Shown: positions 11,971 through 24,949, numbered from the stretch's first letter. The stretch is DNA of 64,000 nucleotides from Lunularia cruciata (GCA_948567375.1 OX419755.1:60523945-60587944); one strand, 5' to 3'. Notes: generated by a model from the sequence alone, not told the origin. Numbers and translations: made by a program.

Positions 11971-12942
11971 ATGGCAGGTGTGCAACCATTGATTACGTTC
12001 GTTCCTGCTACGGATTTTTCTCGCCAGCGCACCTCATCTGTCGCGGTCGTTGATGTTCGGTGAGTGTGTATTATTCAGAGTAACTCGTCGATTCTTCCTG
12101 TGGGGTGAGTGTCTTGGGCTTTTGTGTTAGTTCCAGTGGAGAGGATTCTGGATGGAAGAAGATTACGGTGTAGAAAGTTGCGGAGTTCATGGACTAGGAG
12201 AAGGTGGAATTAATTGATTGATTTAATGCGGCAGGCTGAAGACACAATTCTTTCTCCGCCTTATCAACTTTTAGGGAGAGAGATAGATGTGATGAGAAGT
12301 CTACAGATGATGATCTTAGCACAAAAGACGGTTCGAAGGCGGAGTATTCCGCAGCTGACGTATCTGACAAATTTGGCAAGAAAATGATGAGATTGCTGAA
12401 CTTGTTGATTGGGACTGTGCATTGAATTCAACAGTGATGATGAAAGAAAATATGACGGGCACATAGCGGGATCTTTACATTATCCCAGCGGCGCTTTCGA
12501 GGAAAGTCTACCAGATTTACTGAAGGATTTAAAGGGCTATGATACCGTGGTGTTCCACTGTGCTAAAAGCCAGGTACGTCACTTCAAGAAGGGGGATTAC
12601 GTTCAGTAATCACTTCTCACCCTAACTTCTAGTCCTAAAATTTAGAAGTCTGCCATTCGAGGAAATCCGTGAAGAACCAAAGCCCGTTTCTAGCTTGTTG
12701 ACGAGATTTCTTTGAAACTTGTGGTGGTGTAGGTTCGAGGCCCCACCTGTGCTCGTGTTCTTGCAGAACATTTGCAAAAGCCAGAAACTTCAAATCCAGA
12801 AGAGAAAGTACCCAAGATAGTTGTTTTGGAAAGAGGATTTGATGGATGGGCTGCAGCTGGTTGGCCTGTATGTTTGTGCAAAGATGTTCTCTGCAAGAGG
12901 CATACTTCTTCTACATCTTTAGTAGGCACGACGACGACATGA
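11971..12942 (+). CDS. ACR2: Arsenate reductase / Cdc25-like rhodanese-domain phosphatase (ACR2-type)
   Basis: Three exons join in phase: 11971-12059, 12435-12573 and 12733-12942, giving 145 aa, the usual length for plant CDC25/ACR2 (Arabidopsis about 132-146 aa). This one-domain rhodanese-fold enzyme reduces arsenate to arsenite using glutathione and has tyrosine-phosphatase activity in vitro; it is normally a small soluble protein. Visible: [11 protein letters not shown] (rhodanese fold), the active-site loop [14 protein letters not shown] with Cys72 and Arg78 (HCX5R), ERGFDGW, and the C-terminal Cys cluster at 123, 125 and 130 that binds zinc in the plant enzymes. The Arabidopsis tail is CRCAEVPCKGDCA; here a Ser/Thr tail replaces its end. 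An in-frame ATG at 11785 would add 62 Arg-rich residues, possibly a targeting peptide. I chose 11971 because the family starts close to this point. The gene converges with the kinase gene. Confidence 0.9.
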
Positions 12943-13002
12943 TGTGCTTCTAGTTTTAAGTTCTATCTACACATAGCACGTGTTCCTCATGTATAAATAC
13001 CA

Positions 13003-13008
13003 AATAAA
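13003..13008 (+). terminator. Possible poly(A) signal of the arsenate reductase gene
   Basis: An AATAAA about 60 bases after the stop codon, in an AT-rich 3' flank. Plant near-upstream elements are loose, so this is only a candidate. Confidence 0.35.
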
Positions 13009-13938
13009 TTGTGTAAAGTCAGGTTCTACTTCCAGCACACACAAGGCATCTTGAGGGCTGCTTGATTACTCGAGAAAGTCATCATACCATCCATCAGATA
13101 TTACAAGAAGTTTGAGACTCGTCATCGAATCAATTTATAAAAGTTCCAAGAGAAGCACGTCAAGTGCAGCTCTACACTCGTCTCTGTGAAATCTGAAATT
13201 GCACGTATTTCTCATAGTGCCTTCTGGGTCATCGTAGCTCGTCCTCCAACTCTTCAGTTCCATGAGACTGTAGGTTTTATCTACCTCAATTTCCTGATGA
13301 ATTTACTCTGTTCGTAAAATTGGACAAGTATGAAGTTGGCCCTGAATCCGCCGAGGCACATCCATTGCTGTCGTGTGTCACCTCGACTTTCGCATTTTCA
13401 ACCCTTGCCTGGTGCGGCATTTGGGACTTTGCCGAATTACAGGAATGATCTAGGTATCAACATTGTAGCTGCCGACTCCTCGCTGGCTGTATAGCTTCAG
13501 TTCATCAATAATCTAGTGGTGCTTATCGAAAAACAGCTGCATAAGTGGGATGAGAGAAGGGCCCTTTGTTCCTCAGCAATGTAACAGAAGCACTTGTACA
13601 ACGTTTCTATGTGCAACTATTGTATACACGCCAAGAGTAAACTTACTGGTCAAGTTAGCTATTCAATCATCCAGGAAAAGTGAGGTGAGATTGATGTAAC
13701 TGGTGGGTGCCTGCTGCAACGGACGGAGGAGCCTTGATCCATGATGTCAATATCTTTCTCGTTGACCCTGGCTGCTCTGAGACTCAGGAATTGTAGCTTT
13801 GCACTCTTTGCACTTGCTAAGAGGTCAAGGGAATCGGTACCGAGGTTAATGGACTCAGTGAAGTTAGGACAGGGCCTCTCAACAAACTGCTATTGGACTG
13901 CCAGTTTGCGGACAGATCTTTATATGAATGAACAGATT
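13009..13938. other. Convergent intergenic gap
   Basis: The space between the 3' ends of the arsenate reductase (+) and kinase (-) genes. I see no further coding exon on either strand; it presumably holds both 3' untranslated regions. Confidence 0.5.
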
Positions 13939-16900
13939 TCAAAAGATATCGTCCCAATAGGGGTCGTGAGTAGGTACGGTCTCCATATGGTCATAATCAT
14001 CTTCACCGACCATGTCAGGTATGCATAGGGTTTTGTAATCATCAACCTTTGGGGGAATCATCTGCAGCAAAGCCCAGCCCCGTGTGTATCAATTTAGTTT
14101 GCTGTCAAGCCCACCAAAAGAGAGTTGTGGTACTGCCAATAACAAACTTGTGGAAAATAACAAGAATCTCATCTGGTTTTGGTGGTGATGATAGTAATGT
14201 ATGAGAAATTGGGGATAAGGTACTAATAGCATTTGGAACGTTTGGCAAGGACTGAGGATAATTACAGGAGCCTCCTCTTTCTGACGGAGAAGAAGCTGAA
14301 AATCGATCTCAGTACTGAAGAAGGGGTGCTCTTTGATCTCAGCGAAACCTCGGGCGCGGCATCCCAGCCGAGTTTCAGGATTCGGGTCGAGCAGTTGTCT
14401 AATTATGTCGATGGCATTCGGAGTTATATAGGGCGGAAAGCGCATTCGACCTTCCGTGACCTTTTGAAACACAACCTGCTAGGCACACCCAAATCTCCAC
14501 TATGAAGGCTCCTGTGGAGAGCTGTGCAGTACTAGTGCTGTAATAGCCCTTAGGACTTGTCTGAAGATCCCCACCAATCCGTGGGAAAGACCAAAGACAC
14601 TGAGAGTGCCTTTAAAGAGGCATCTATGTAGAAGCAATGACCTTCCAAACATCATTTCAAAGGAAGGTTTATGCCAGACTATTCTGTAACAGGGCATGAA
14701 ATGGAATTAAGCTCCACGTACTTGAGGAGGATCTGTCCCCTTGTTGAAAGGACTGGTGTTAGTTATCATCTCAAATATTAGACAACCGAGTGCCCAGAAA
14801 TCAACAGCTTTGCCATGTCCCTGTCGTTTGATAATTTCAGGCGCCATATAGTCAGGAGTTCCACACATTGAGAACGTCTTCCGGTTATATATTCTTTTAG
14901 CAAACCCCATGTCAATCAAAATCGGATAGCCATTTTCTCCGATGAGTGTATTCTCCGGCTTCAAGTCTCGATAGGCAATACCTTTGCCATGCATATACTC
15001 TAACCTGCAAAATCGAAGTGCATAATTAATTTCAGGGTATCTAGCTATTCTGTTGTAGTTTCTTTCCGCAGATCTAGTTAGGACGGCTTTTCTCCATTGT
15101 TCTGATATATACGTGAAACCAGGACCTTAGCATGAAGATGGGCACATGTACTTCTGGAATGACAGGAGTACCAAGCACCCTGCATAGGTAACGTGGGAAA
15201 ATAGTGAGTAATCTTACGCAAGTATAACCCCGCCGGCATAGAACGCTGCTTCCCATTCTTGAAGTCGTCCGACCTTCTCCATGAAAAGGAAGAGCTCCCT
15301 TCCAACTGTTAATTGCTGCAGGAGATATATCTGAACAAGTACGATAATTCCGGAGAGGACATGTTAATATACGTTCACAGGTTTGAGGCCTAGCTACTGA
15401 ATACTAGCTTAGCTATTGAGACTGACATGGAAGTATTTGGCACTGGCAATCAAGAAGAAGCGAGTAACTAGGGTATCGAAATCCATGGCCGCATGTAAAC
15501 AATATTTCAAGGATGTGGTGCTAGCCCCATTTTCAACTTCCTAGCACGCCACTGAACCTCATGTACCGCCATGATTGTGCTTTATTGCAACTGGAAAATT
15601 TTTGTTAATTGTTCCATGGTTGCTGGGTCTTTTGCGAGAGTTATTGATTGTGAGGAGTTAATTCACGTTCATTTTTGGAGAGCGATGATTGCTGTGCCAA
15701 TCACCAGTGCATCTCACATGTTTCTCGTCTTTAAAAGTGCGAATAAGCTTTGTTATGAAAGGATGATCAAGCTCTGACATATTGATCTTCTCATTACGTA
15801 AATGTTCTTCTTCTTGCATCTTGATAACCTGCAGAGGCCAGGTTTTGAAGCTTCTCAACTGCATTCTTGAGTGAAGAGTATATTGAATTGAACGCACTTA
15901 AAATCAAACAAAGCAAAAAACATCTTAATTGCAGTGATGTTGGTGGGAGAATCGCGATATTGGCATTGCTCTCAACTACCTGTGCTTTTCTCACGCATTT
16001 TAAGGCGTAGTACTCGTCCGTCCGTTTGCTGTACACGAGTTTCACTTTACCGAATAGTCCTGCCACATTTTTATGAAACAGTGCATACATGATCGATAGA
16101 AGTAAGTGGATGGAGACCAATAGTTGTGATTCCTAGAAAACTGATGAACTTACTCTTTGAGAGGGATCAGGATTACCTCAGTTAAATCTCCCTGTGTGTA
16201 TAATAGTTATCTATAACCTTAGTTATCAGAAAAACAACCCAACAAGAAACATCCATATAGCAGATGCTAGCCAGGTTGTGGACAGCTATCCAGTGGATAA
16301 AGTAGGAAGAGAATTCATGTCAAAGTCATGGAGCTACCTGTGCCAAGGAGTCCGATCTCCTGCAATTCATTGAAAGTTATCTGCTTCATGATCCCCTTTT
16401 TCTCAGACTCTCTTTTACGGATCTCAATCAGCTCTGGCAGCGGACCCAAATTTGTCTCCAGAACGGCGCGATCCAAATAATATAGTTCTGCTCCTACTGT
16501 TCAGTACAAGAAGAGTATGAGTAGGGCGGTAGAAAATTTGACCATTCCTTGTTCAAGTCGAACTGTCATACCTGCATAAGCTCAATGGCCGACTATAAAC
16601 CTTTACTTGCATGAACCCGCGCAGTTGATGACGACCTTACAGAGACATGAAACATCTCTGATTATAAACATGGGAAAGAGAGTAAAGGCCAGTTTAGTTT
16701 CAGTGCACCTGATTTGCATATAAGATCACCATGTCCAGCTACCGCTGTCGTTGACCTTGGATTTCCTTTCACCAGAGCATTCTCTCCAAAATAAGAACCT
16801 TTGATTAGGACCTCCTCCTCCACTTTTCCGTCTTTGGTCTTGATAGTCTTAACTACAGTCCCTTTCTGAATAATGTACAATCTATCTGCTGGATCGCCAG

Positions 16901-19900
16901 CTTTGTATATGACTTCACCAGGCTTCAACTTTCGACATCCCAAGGAATGTGAAACTATATCCATCTCGGCACTGGAGAGATACTCCAAGCACGGAACTTT
17001 CCTGAGAATAATTCACATTGAGTCAGTTGTGGTAGAAAAGAATGAAGATGGAGTTCCTTCACAATCAAGATTTCAATTCTCTTCTATTTATTTTGTTTAC
17101 AAGTTATCCGCTTGATAGTTAGCATGCAATTTCCACGTCGTTAGAGATGAGAAAGTTTTCTATAGTTCTTCGAACACGGAATTACAGTACTGATGAGATG
17201 TCTAGTGTACAATCAGTAACGCAGTGCCATGAAAGTGAAAATCGAGTCTCATACATCTGGTTTCAGTGAGCTTAGAGGCAACGTTGTTGCATGGTGACTA
17301 ATTTAACGACAAGAAAAGCACCTGAGCACCTTGAGGTTTACTACTCGCAATAGGAGTTCCTGAATTGGCCCGAGCACAGCAGTCATTTGTCCTAGCGATA
17401 CAGATAAAAGTATTGCCCCTCCTGGATTGTCAACCGCCGCGCTCATTTGACAGACAGGGTTCAATGAGTCCTCTTTTACCCCACCATGCAGGCAATCCTC
17501 CCCAAAGATACCATAGACGGGGATAGTCCAAGTTTCTACCACCCTGGTTGTGGAGAAAGATACGTCATGATGTCAGGGTCAAGCATATTTTAGCCTGCTA
17601 CGGTGTGAACCTTGGACAAAACTGGAAGTCAATACCGCAAAGATTGACAAAAGCCGCATCCAAGCATTGATCGAAGCTAGTGTGGGTATGACTCATCACG
17701 TCTTACCCAGAGAGTCGTCGGTCGACAGGAGTAGGACACTCTGCACTCTTGCTCCCTTTAGACATGCTTGAGTTTGGACTTGAACCAGCACTTGAAACCA
17801 GTGAACCACCGGCACTTGGTGTAATATGTGAATTGCTCTCGCTGCTGCGGGTTGACGGGCTTGAGCTGGGTTGGCTGAGGTGCGTAGTTCCGGCCCCCCC
17901 CTTCAGGAAGGAACCCAGTCTGGTGCCCCAGCTACTCCGCAAATCCTCTGATATCGATCCCGAGCGCTGACTACTCAACGTCTTATTTGCACAAATGCTG
18001 CCTTTTTGCACAACGTATAAGCGTGCATTAGTGCCCAATGCATCCCCTCTCTTCATGATTTCTTGTCCTGGGAATGGCGAATCAGACAAAAGTATCACAC
18101 ATTGTAACTAGTACAGACTCGAAACAAAGTCTTCGGCCCAGTCGACCGATCTGCACACTCCTTCAGAAAATGGCTATCAATTTTTACAAGATAAATAAGC
18201 ACCATTTAGCAATGTAGGATGCGGATGAAGAAGAACTGTGCGTAGTATGCATCTTAACGTTCACGAATTACAACAGACAGCTTGTAATCCAGGTATAATG
18301 TATAACACCGCCGACCACTCATACATTGAAGCTTGTACAAACCCAAGTTCTATTTCTCTGCTAGCATGGATCCTCTGACAGCAACCGGACGCATGTATGA
18401 TGATGGTATTCTAGAAAAGGCATTCAGATTCGTCAGGATTCTTAAGTTCAAGACTGGTAACTGACTAGCAGTGCATCCCACTCATATAAGTATCGATTAA
18501 GGAGCAGAATGCGCAGAGTGGGGGGTAGGATGTTACGTGGCACAAGAACCTTTGTTATGCTGTGATTCTGTAAAGCTGCCAGCGAGGTTTGCTAATTGCT
18601 CTGGATCGAGCTCAAGAAATGCTGGTACACGTTGAAGCGCAAGGGTGATAAGCTGTATTTGCAAGCCTTTTCGTATGATTTTCAAACTGTCCCGGTCGAG
18701 TAAGCTTCTATAAATCACAATCAGCTCCACCTGTAACATTAGAAAGAAAGTTAACCTTGGGGCCTTTTTATCGTCTCCGTAATCAGATAAGTCATTTACC
18801 ATGAGATAACATGGTCTTTAATGTTCGTAATCCTTTCCCTCATGTACAAGTTTCTGCGAGAAGCATTTAGGATGTTTTCTGGTGCTTTTCTGGTGAAATG
18901 AGGGACTTCCAGTCGTTACTTTGTGATAAGTTTCATGACGTTTTGAGACCCCCTAAACCTCTTTGGAGCACTTACTACTGTAGATATCTCTCGGTAAAGC
19001 TGTGATCTTCTTTCATATACCTCGTGGGAGGTCTCCTGGGGAATTCCAATCACTAGTGTTCCACTCTTTAGTATTTTGTATCGATAGATCTGTACAAATA
19101 GATGATGGATAAAGGCTAGGTGCTAAGTTTACATGGTCGGAGCAGGCAACGAAGTTCCAGAGGTTCTTCGACTCTTCGTTCAAGAGCATGGTCTCACCAA
19201 GAACTTCCAGTCGGTTCATCACCGCTACGATATCCCCACCTCCAGTTGTCTTCCCTCCTCCCATGCCAGGTATGCCCCAGCTAACTCGTACTTGACCTTC
19301 TTGAATGATATAGATCTGCACGAATTCACACATTGTTTCGTACTCATCGGCCACGGATGCAAGTAGAGACTGGGTTAGAGCATCAAAACTCCACAAAGAT
19401 TAATGGCTACGAAAGGTTTCCGAGTTTGCAGTTATCCTCTTCAGCCTAGGCTAAATTTTTTAATATGCGTCATGGTCAATAGATCGACCATCAGCAGGTA
19501 CTTAGCAGTCCTAGATGTAGGTTTGTTCACCCTTCGGCGCAAAAGGGACTTTAGATGAGGTCCCGACCTGAGAAAGCCTTCAAGTATTTTCAAATGTCAA
19601 GATATCTGACCTTGTCCATTTCAGTGCCAGCTAACATGATTTCCTGACCGCGAATATAATGTTGTATGGTACATAGGCTGCTCATCTTGACAATTTCTCG
19701 AGTTGGGATATGCTTCAGTGCGGGTGCTTCCCTCAGAACCTGCAGATTTTTTTATGGTTACACTCGTGACCCTGATATCTGGATAATCATTTGAATGCCA
19801 TGCAAGTGAAGGGCCCGTCACAAAGGCAAGCTTGTCCTGTCCAACGAACGTGCAGCAGCTAGTTTGAGATGGATGCATCCACAACATGGAAATTTGTTTA

Positions 19901-22900
19901 GTCATCATTTTGCCCCATCGTACTTCTATGTACACTGAGTGGGACTCTCTGAACTCGAAGAAGGGGGAGCGCAGTCTTTGTATGCTAAGTAGAGAAAATA
20001 ATGTTCAGGACGATATGGAAGACATTTCCTCGCAGGAAAAAGAATCTAAAGACCGTACTTGAGCTGTCTGGGATCCACTCAGGTGTCGACCAATGATGGA
20101 CTTGAATGTCGGACGATCTACAGCCCAAAGCAGAGTCTCGGTCGTGGCCTTAACCGTTGCATTGCGAACTGTGTCATACATAAGCGCCAGTTCTCCAAAG
20201 GTCTCCCCTGCACCTCTGGATCTCACCACCGTTGGAGGTTCATTCCCCTAACAAACATGGAATTGAATCAACACCTCCTTTCTTTTACAATGACCAAATG
20301 TCAGTGCAGGAACTGTAGAAGAAACTGAACAAAGCTGCTGGTGACGACATCGAGGGATTTCCGAATTACTTTCTACACTTCGCCTAAAATGTACAAGATG
20401 TACCTTATTTCATGTCTAACATAGAAAATACATTTATGTTCCGTAGCAACTGAACAAAGTAGCTGGTGACGACATCGAGTGGATTTTCAAAATACTTTCT
20501 TCACTTTGCGTACAATATACTAGGTACATCTTACTTTCTATCTAACATAGAACGTACATTTATATTCAGAGTTTAGAGTTCAGTGATTCACATCCTTTCC
20601 GAATGAGCAAGGAAACAGAATCTATGAGTGTAAACTTCTGTACTCACCTTCTTGGCATAGATGTCGACTTGTCCAACATCCTGATAGCTCAGTCAGTGAA
20701 AAAAGTCAATTTTGCAGCAAATCTAACCTCTTGATGAAATCATTTACAAGTCCTTTCCGAATTTCTTGATGAAACTATTGGATGAATAGCTGCTTTGGAA
20801 GAAATTACTAATCCACAGTAAAAACCTAATGTGTCGAACAGCTTTACCAACTTGTGTGAGTCCTAAAAATCGGCCATGTTTGTATGTAATTCAGTTTACT
20901 CATTTCAGCTTCTAAAGACAACTAGTTGCTCCCATACATCACCAAATTGAACGATGAATCCCGGACAAGTCACTTGCAATGAATTTACAGGTTAATTATA
21001 TTGCATTTAAATGCTAGCGACTGGCCGAATATCGATAGGATCCATTTTTCGTTTCTGAGTATCAAAAAACTTATCCGCTAATGAAAATGATAATCGACTT
21101 GAATGGTTACCTAGTTACATTATAAAGCCCTCACAAAGAGAGAACTGAAAATACCCACAATCACATAGAAGAAATCGGCAGACTCCCCATGTTTCATGAC
21201 TTCTGTATCAGTCGAGACCCGAAGATCACTGAATGCATCAATAATCTCGTCTCGCAGCCCGTCATCCAAGTCGCCAAGGAGAAAATGCGTGCTGTACGAA
21301 ACCACATGTCCAATTGAGAGTCACGGTAAATTCGGCTGGTGGAGAACAGTCTTGTAGGTGTGCTTGTCACTTCAGTAGAGAGCTTCTGTTACCTCAAAAT
21401 TTTCCTCAGACGATCTTTGGTAGCATCAGATTTCGGGATCACTTTGTGAGGATAGGCCAAACTCTGCATCTTCTGTATTGCCATATCGCTGTTCATGTTT
21501 CACAAGTATAGCAGTCAGCAGGATATATTATCAAGACGTTATATTATTACGGAGCTGATACTCTGAGCAAATTTCAACTACAGATCCTACACGGTCAGAA
21601 GGAGACTTCTGGTGAAGATGTACTATTGAAGAATTCAATAATATTCTGGCTGGTCAGTGAAAGATGACAATAAATTGTTAGCATCTCTCGACTTCAGAGC
21701 CAGAATTCTGACATTTTCCTGGATACGACTTTGTAGAACATATTGAGCTTGGTTCAGTCTGCAGATTTGTTAATGGACGAGAGTACCATATTCTTTCACG
21801 CCGATGTTTCTGAAGTACGCCTTTCACGGCCTTCTTCCAAGAATCAGACCAGTTGCGGTTTTTTCTCCTCCAGGAAGCACTGAGGTCAATTTACCGAGAG
21901 AACGCATATTAGTCTGATCAAGTAAACAGGTCACACCATTTACAGAGGCAAAAGAAAACAGAAATGGCGTTTATTGTTGCCGTACTAGAACCCATTTTGA
22001 CGGGGATCTTCATGTCTGTGACCTAAACCTCCAAAAATGGTTCTGCAATGGTAATGCTTGAGTATTGCCCACTTGATCTGGTTCAAGGAGCCTTCAAGTC
22101 TTTCTGCCTATTGCAGCACTAAGTAATCGTCCAAGACATCCTCAGTATTTGTCACCCAGGAAAATTCAATCAACCTGAACCAGTAAGCTTAGCATAAAAG
22201 CCACTTGACTGCTAGCTTGGAACCAGTTCATATAACTCACAGAAGAAGATTGCTAGAAAGAGATCAGTAGGTTGGACAAGTGGTAATAGTAAGTTTAGCA
22301 TGAAAGAAAAGAGGAGCTCCAATTTCAAACAAATCTTAACAGTCTGCAAACTAACCGGATACGTGTACCTAGGGAGTAATTTTGCATAACTGGCTTGCGA
22401 CTCGTCAGGATCATCTGCGTACTGTCTTTCACCAACTGTAGCACCATCTTCTGAAGTTGAAGTCTCTGCAGAATTCGAATTTCCTCCTCCACACGTCGAC
22501 ACATGCGGCCCTTCCGGAGGAACTAGCACCTAATGCAGCAGGCAAAGCTAAATGATGCGTCTACTTTGAACTTCCCCTCTCCACATTGAAATCTTGATCC
22601 AAAACATCTTATCTAAAGGACCAACCACAGCAGACAACTTGTTAAGAATCCCTGCATGAACTCCCTCCCTGTTTCTTGTTCTATTTGTGAAGGAAGTTAT
22701 AGTTCCCTTACGAGAATGACGAAGTTATTAGGAATCCCTTCAGGATGGACTATCGAACTACGACCACAGAGTCACTGCCTCATGTCATGATTGGCTTGTT
22801 AGATGTTAGATTGGCATTTATGACCAACTTAGAGAACAATTGCTAGCTCTAGAGAAGTTCCACATGTGCAGGCAATTTTCTGTTATGCTTTAGTCAAGCT

Positions 22901-24131
22901 GGTTCTGCAGGCTACAAGTTTTCTTGGCCCGGTTTTCAAAGTTCGCCTACTTCACTGAAAGACTTTAAGCAAACCTTCTCGCTTTTCTCTGGTTTCTTTG
23001 CCTCGGAGGACAACGTCAGTGTTTCTTTTATGATTGCAATTTGCTGTGAACTGAACCGCAAAAACAACTCCTCCAGCTCTTTCAGAGATTCCGCCCTTTC
23101 TGTTCCAGCCGTGATATCTGAGCTGAGCTTCTGAACATCAAGCACAGACTGAAGGTGAAAAAGGTGCTCTGAAGGTGGATGTCGCATCAGATACTGTTCG
23201 TAGCTTAGACGCTGAAACACACGAGGAACAAGATGCTGCTAGCCATTGACCATTTTGAAGATGAGCTTGTACGATAGACCTTGTCGTGAACGTTCTTCAC
23301 TTCAGTGGAAACATCCACGAGCTGGACTCTACAGAGCACAAAAAAATACAGCGCTTCCAATCCGGACTTTCTAAGACGTCTTACACAGCTGGATACAAAT
23401 AGACCAGATGACCAGACAATTTCGGAATGTTAGAAACAAGCGACCAATTAATTGGAAGCGAAGAACCGTTTACCATGAGAGGTAAAAAGTTTCGTTTCCA
23501 TTTTGTGTACTCTTTCGATTTGTAAAGCCCTATTTACTATCTATATTGTTGCACCTGTATAATGAGTTTCAATGCTTGCATGTTTTCGTCAGCGATGGCT
23601 GTCATAGCCGCTTCCGCATATTTGCAGAGTTCTGTTCCTGTAGTTTATAATTTCCACACATGAGAATAGGCGAGGTTGTCTCAAAGCGCAAGTAGGTTTT
23701 ATCCATATAGAACATGTGAAGATTGACACAAACTTCGGTGCTCGTCACAGTTTACATGTCTAGTTGTTCGCACACCACTTGATTTGGGTTCATTAACCAC
23801 GAAAGCCTTCAGCAAATTCTAGTCCGACATGTCTTGGAACATCTGAACTTAGTCCACCATGACCTTATGTACGAGTTCTTTGAACTCAAAGCTCCTACCA
23901 GCCTCATATTCTTCATCAGATTGTTGCCCCATGAGCACGGTCATTGCTGAGCCGACCAAGCTGGACAGTTCCTTCCCTGCAAAACAGATCCGAATAAGCG
24001 TTCATAGTTCGTCCTGAACTTGTGTATATCGCGTGCAGACACGGCTCAACATCCACGCGTTCATGAAGTTCAAAAGATCCATTGCAAATTTCACCTCCTT
24101 GAGAAACACGGGCTGAAAATTCGGACAACAT
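13939..24131 (-). CDS. cGMP-dependent protein kinase (PKG) with four cyclic-nucleotide-binding domains
   Basis: Twenty-three exons join in phase to 1195 aa: 24131-24095, 23976-23899, 23637-23555, 23211-22975, 22529-22369, 21879-21787, 21488-21393, 21291-21159, 20680-20648, 20247-20059, 19739-19611, 19315-19133, 18730-18550, 18067-17707, 17543-17322, 17001-16709, 16496-16338, 16059-15980, 15828-15718, 15330-15218, 15004-14722, 14475-14266, 14061-13939. Order: Glu-rich N-region (1-260), CNB1 (about 262-380), CNB2 (381-500), CNB3 (about 520-738, with a Ser-rich insert), CNB4 (739-888), AGC kinase (about 885-1147), acidic tail ending HDPYWDDIF. Kinase residues: GTGLFG loop, Lys910, Glu929, YRDLKPEN (Asp1004, Asn1009), DMG in place of DFG (Asp1022), [10 protein letters not shown]. 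The phosphate cassette is canonical in CNB1 ([18 protein letters not shown]) and CNB4 ([15 protein letters not shown]) and degenerate in CNB2 and CNB3. Serine/threonine kinase activated by cGMP; cytosolic, or flagellar in motile cells by analogy. There is no PP2C domain, unlike seed-plant CNB-kinase proteins. The start at 24131 fits the phase; the donor at 22975 has an alternative 24 bases on. Confidence 0.93.
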
Positions 24132-24828
24132 GAGGTAAAATCTCTATATACCGCTCCATGTGGAATTCTCAAAGAACACTGCACAACGAAGCGATGCACA
24201 TATCCATTACCTACGATGTACATTTAAATTTGATTGGAGCATTTCCCTAGTCTATCGGTCTTACAAGTTGCAAATGGGCTCACATGCTTATGATTAGCCT
24301 TAGTTTGGGCAGAAATTCCAGCATTACTTTTGATTAGCACGATCCGAGAGCAAGAAATGCAAATTTATGCCGAAAATAGGCCGTTCGCCATCCTTTCGAT
24401 TTTGTCAAGTCGAATTCGGTTCTCATCAGCGAAAATCTTTGCTCACTATGTTCGGAGTCCAACCGATGGAGTCGTAAATCATCAAATCTACTTCGCATAT
24501 TCGGACAGATCAATTTACGAGAGGATGGGGAAAGACAAGCGAAAGAATTCCGACCTCCAAAAGGCGCTGACCGACTGTCATGTTTCTACACCCTCTCCTC
24601 TGCAGCTCTTACGCGTTTCACCTTTCAAACGGTGACGCGTGGACAGAAACGCGGCATTGTCGTTCGAACCTTGCAGCTGCTCTCCCGCCGCTTTCTCGTG
24701 GACTTGAACGGTACACCTTGAGACCTCGATTCCCGTATACTTGGACTTGGATCCTGTTTGTTAAAGCCCCTAGGATCAAGAGGTTAAGTCGTTAGGACGA
24801 AAGAACAAAAGAAACAAAAGAGTAAGGG
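24132..24828. other. Upstream region of the PKG gene
   Basis: No coding exon recognised. A moderately GC-rich, pyrimidine-rich stretch at 24570-24700 could belong to the promoter or 5' untranslated region. Short open frames here lack any known domain. Confidence 0.4.
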
Positions 24829-24920
24829 GACCGCGTAGGATAACAAGCAGGATTGGAATACCCCGTCAAGCCGTACAAGGCTAAGAAAAACATAGGTGGT
24901 AAGATGGGCTAGTTCCACTA
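24829..24920 (-). repeat. Dispersed repeat family, copy B
   Basis: A near-complete copy on the minus strand: cttgtacggcttgacgggg, then gttatcctacgcggtccc. Confidence 0.8.
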
Positions 24921-24949
24921 GTATCGGTATGAGAAATTTGTCATACTGC

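Noticed and set aside
14089-14266. Read-through end of the PKG gene with a stop at 14089
   Set aside because: Splicing at the donor at 14265 to the exon 14061-13939 gives a typical AGC kinase tail (HDPYWDDIF), far better than the low-complexity read-through.
13939-24131. Separate genes for a CNB regulatory protein and a kinase
   Set aside because: The exon phases run through without a break from the N-terminus to the kinase tail, and there is no intervening start or stop.
13939-24131. Seed-plant-type PP2C-CNB-kinase fusion
   Set aside because: No PP2C motif occurs in the N-terminal 260 residues, and the kinase keeps its catalytic residues.
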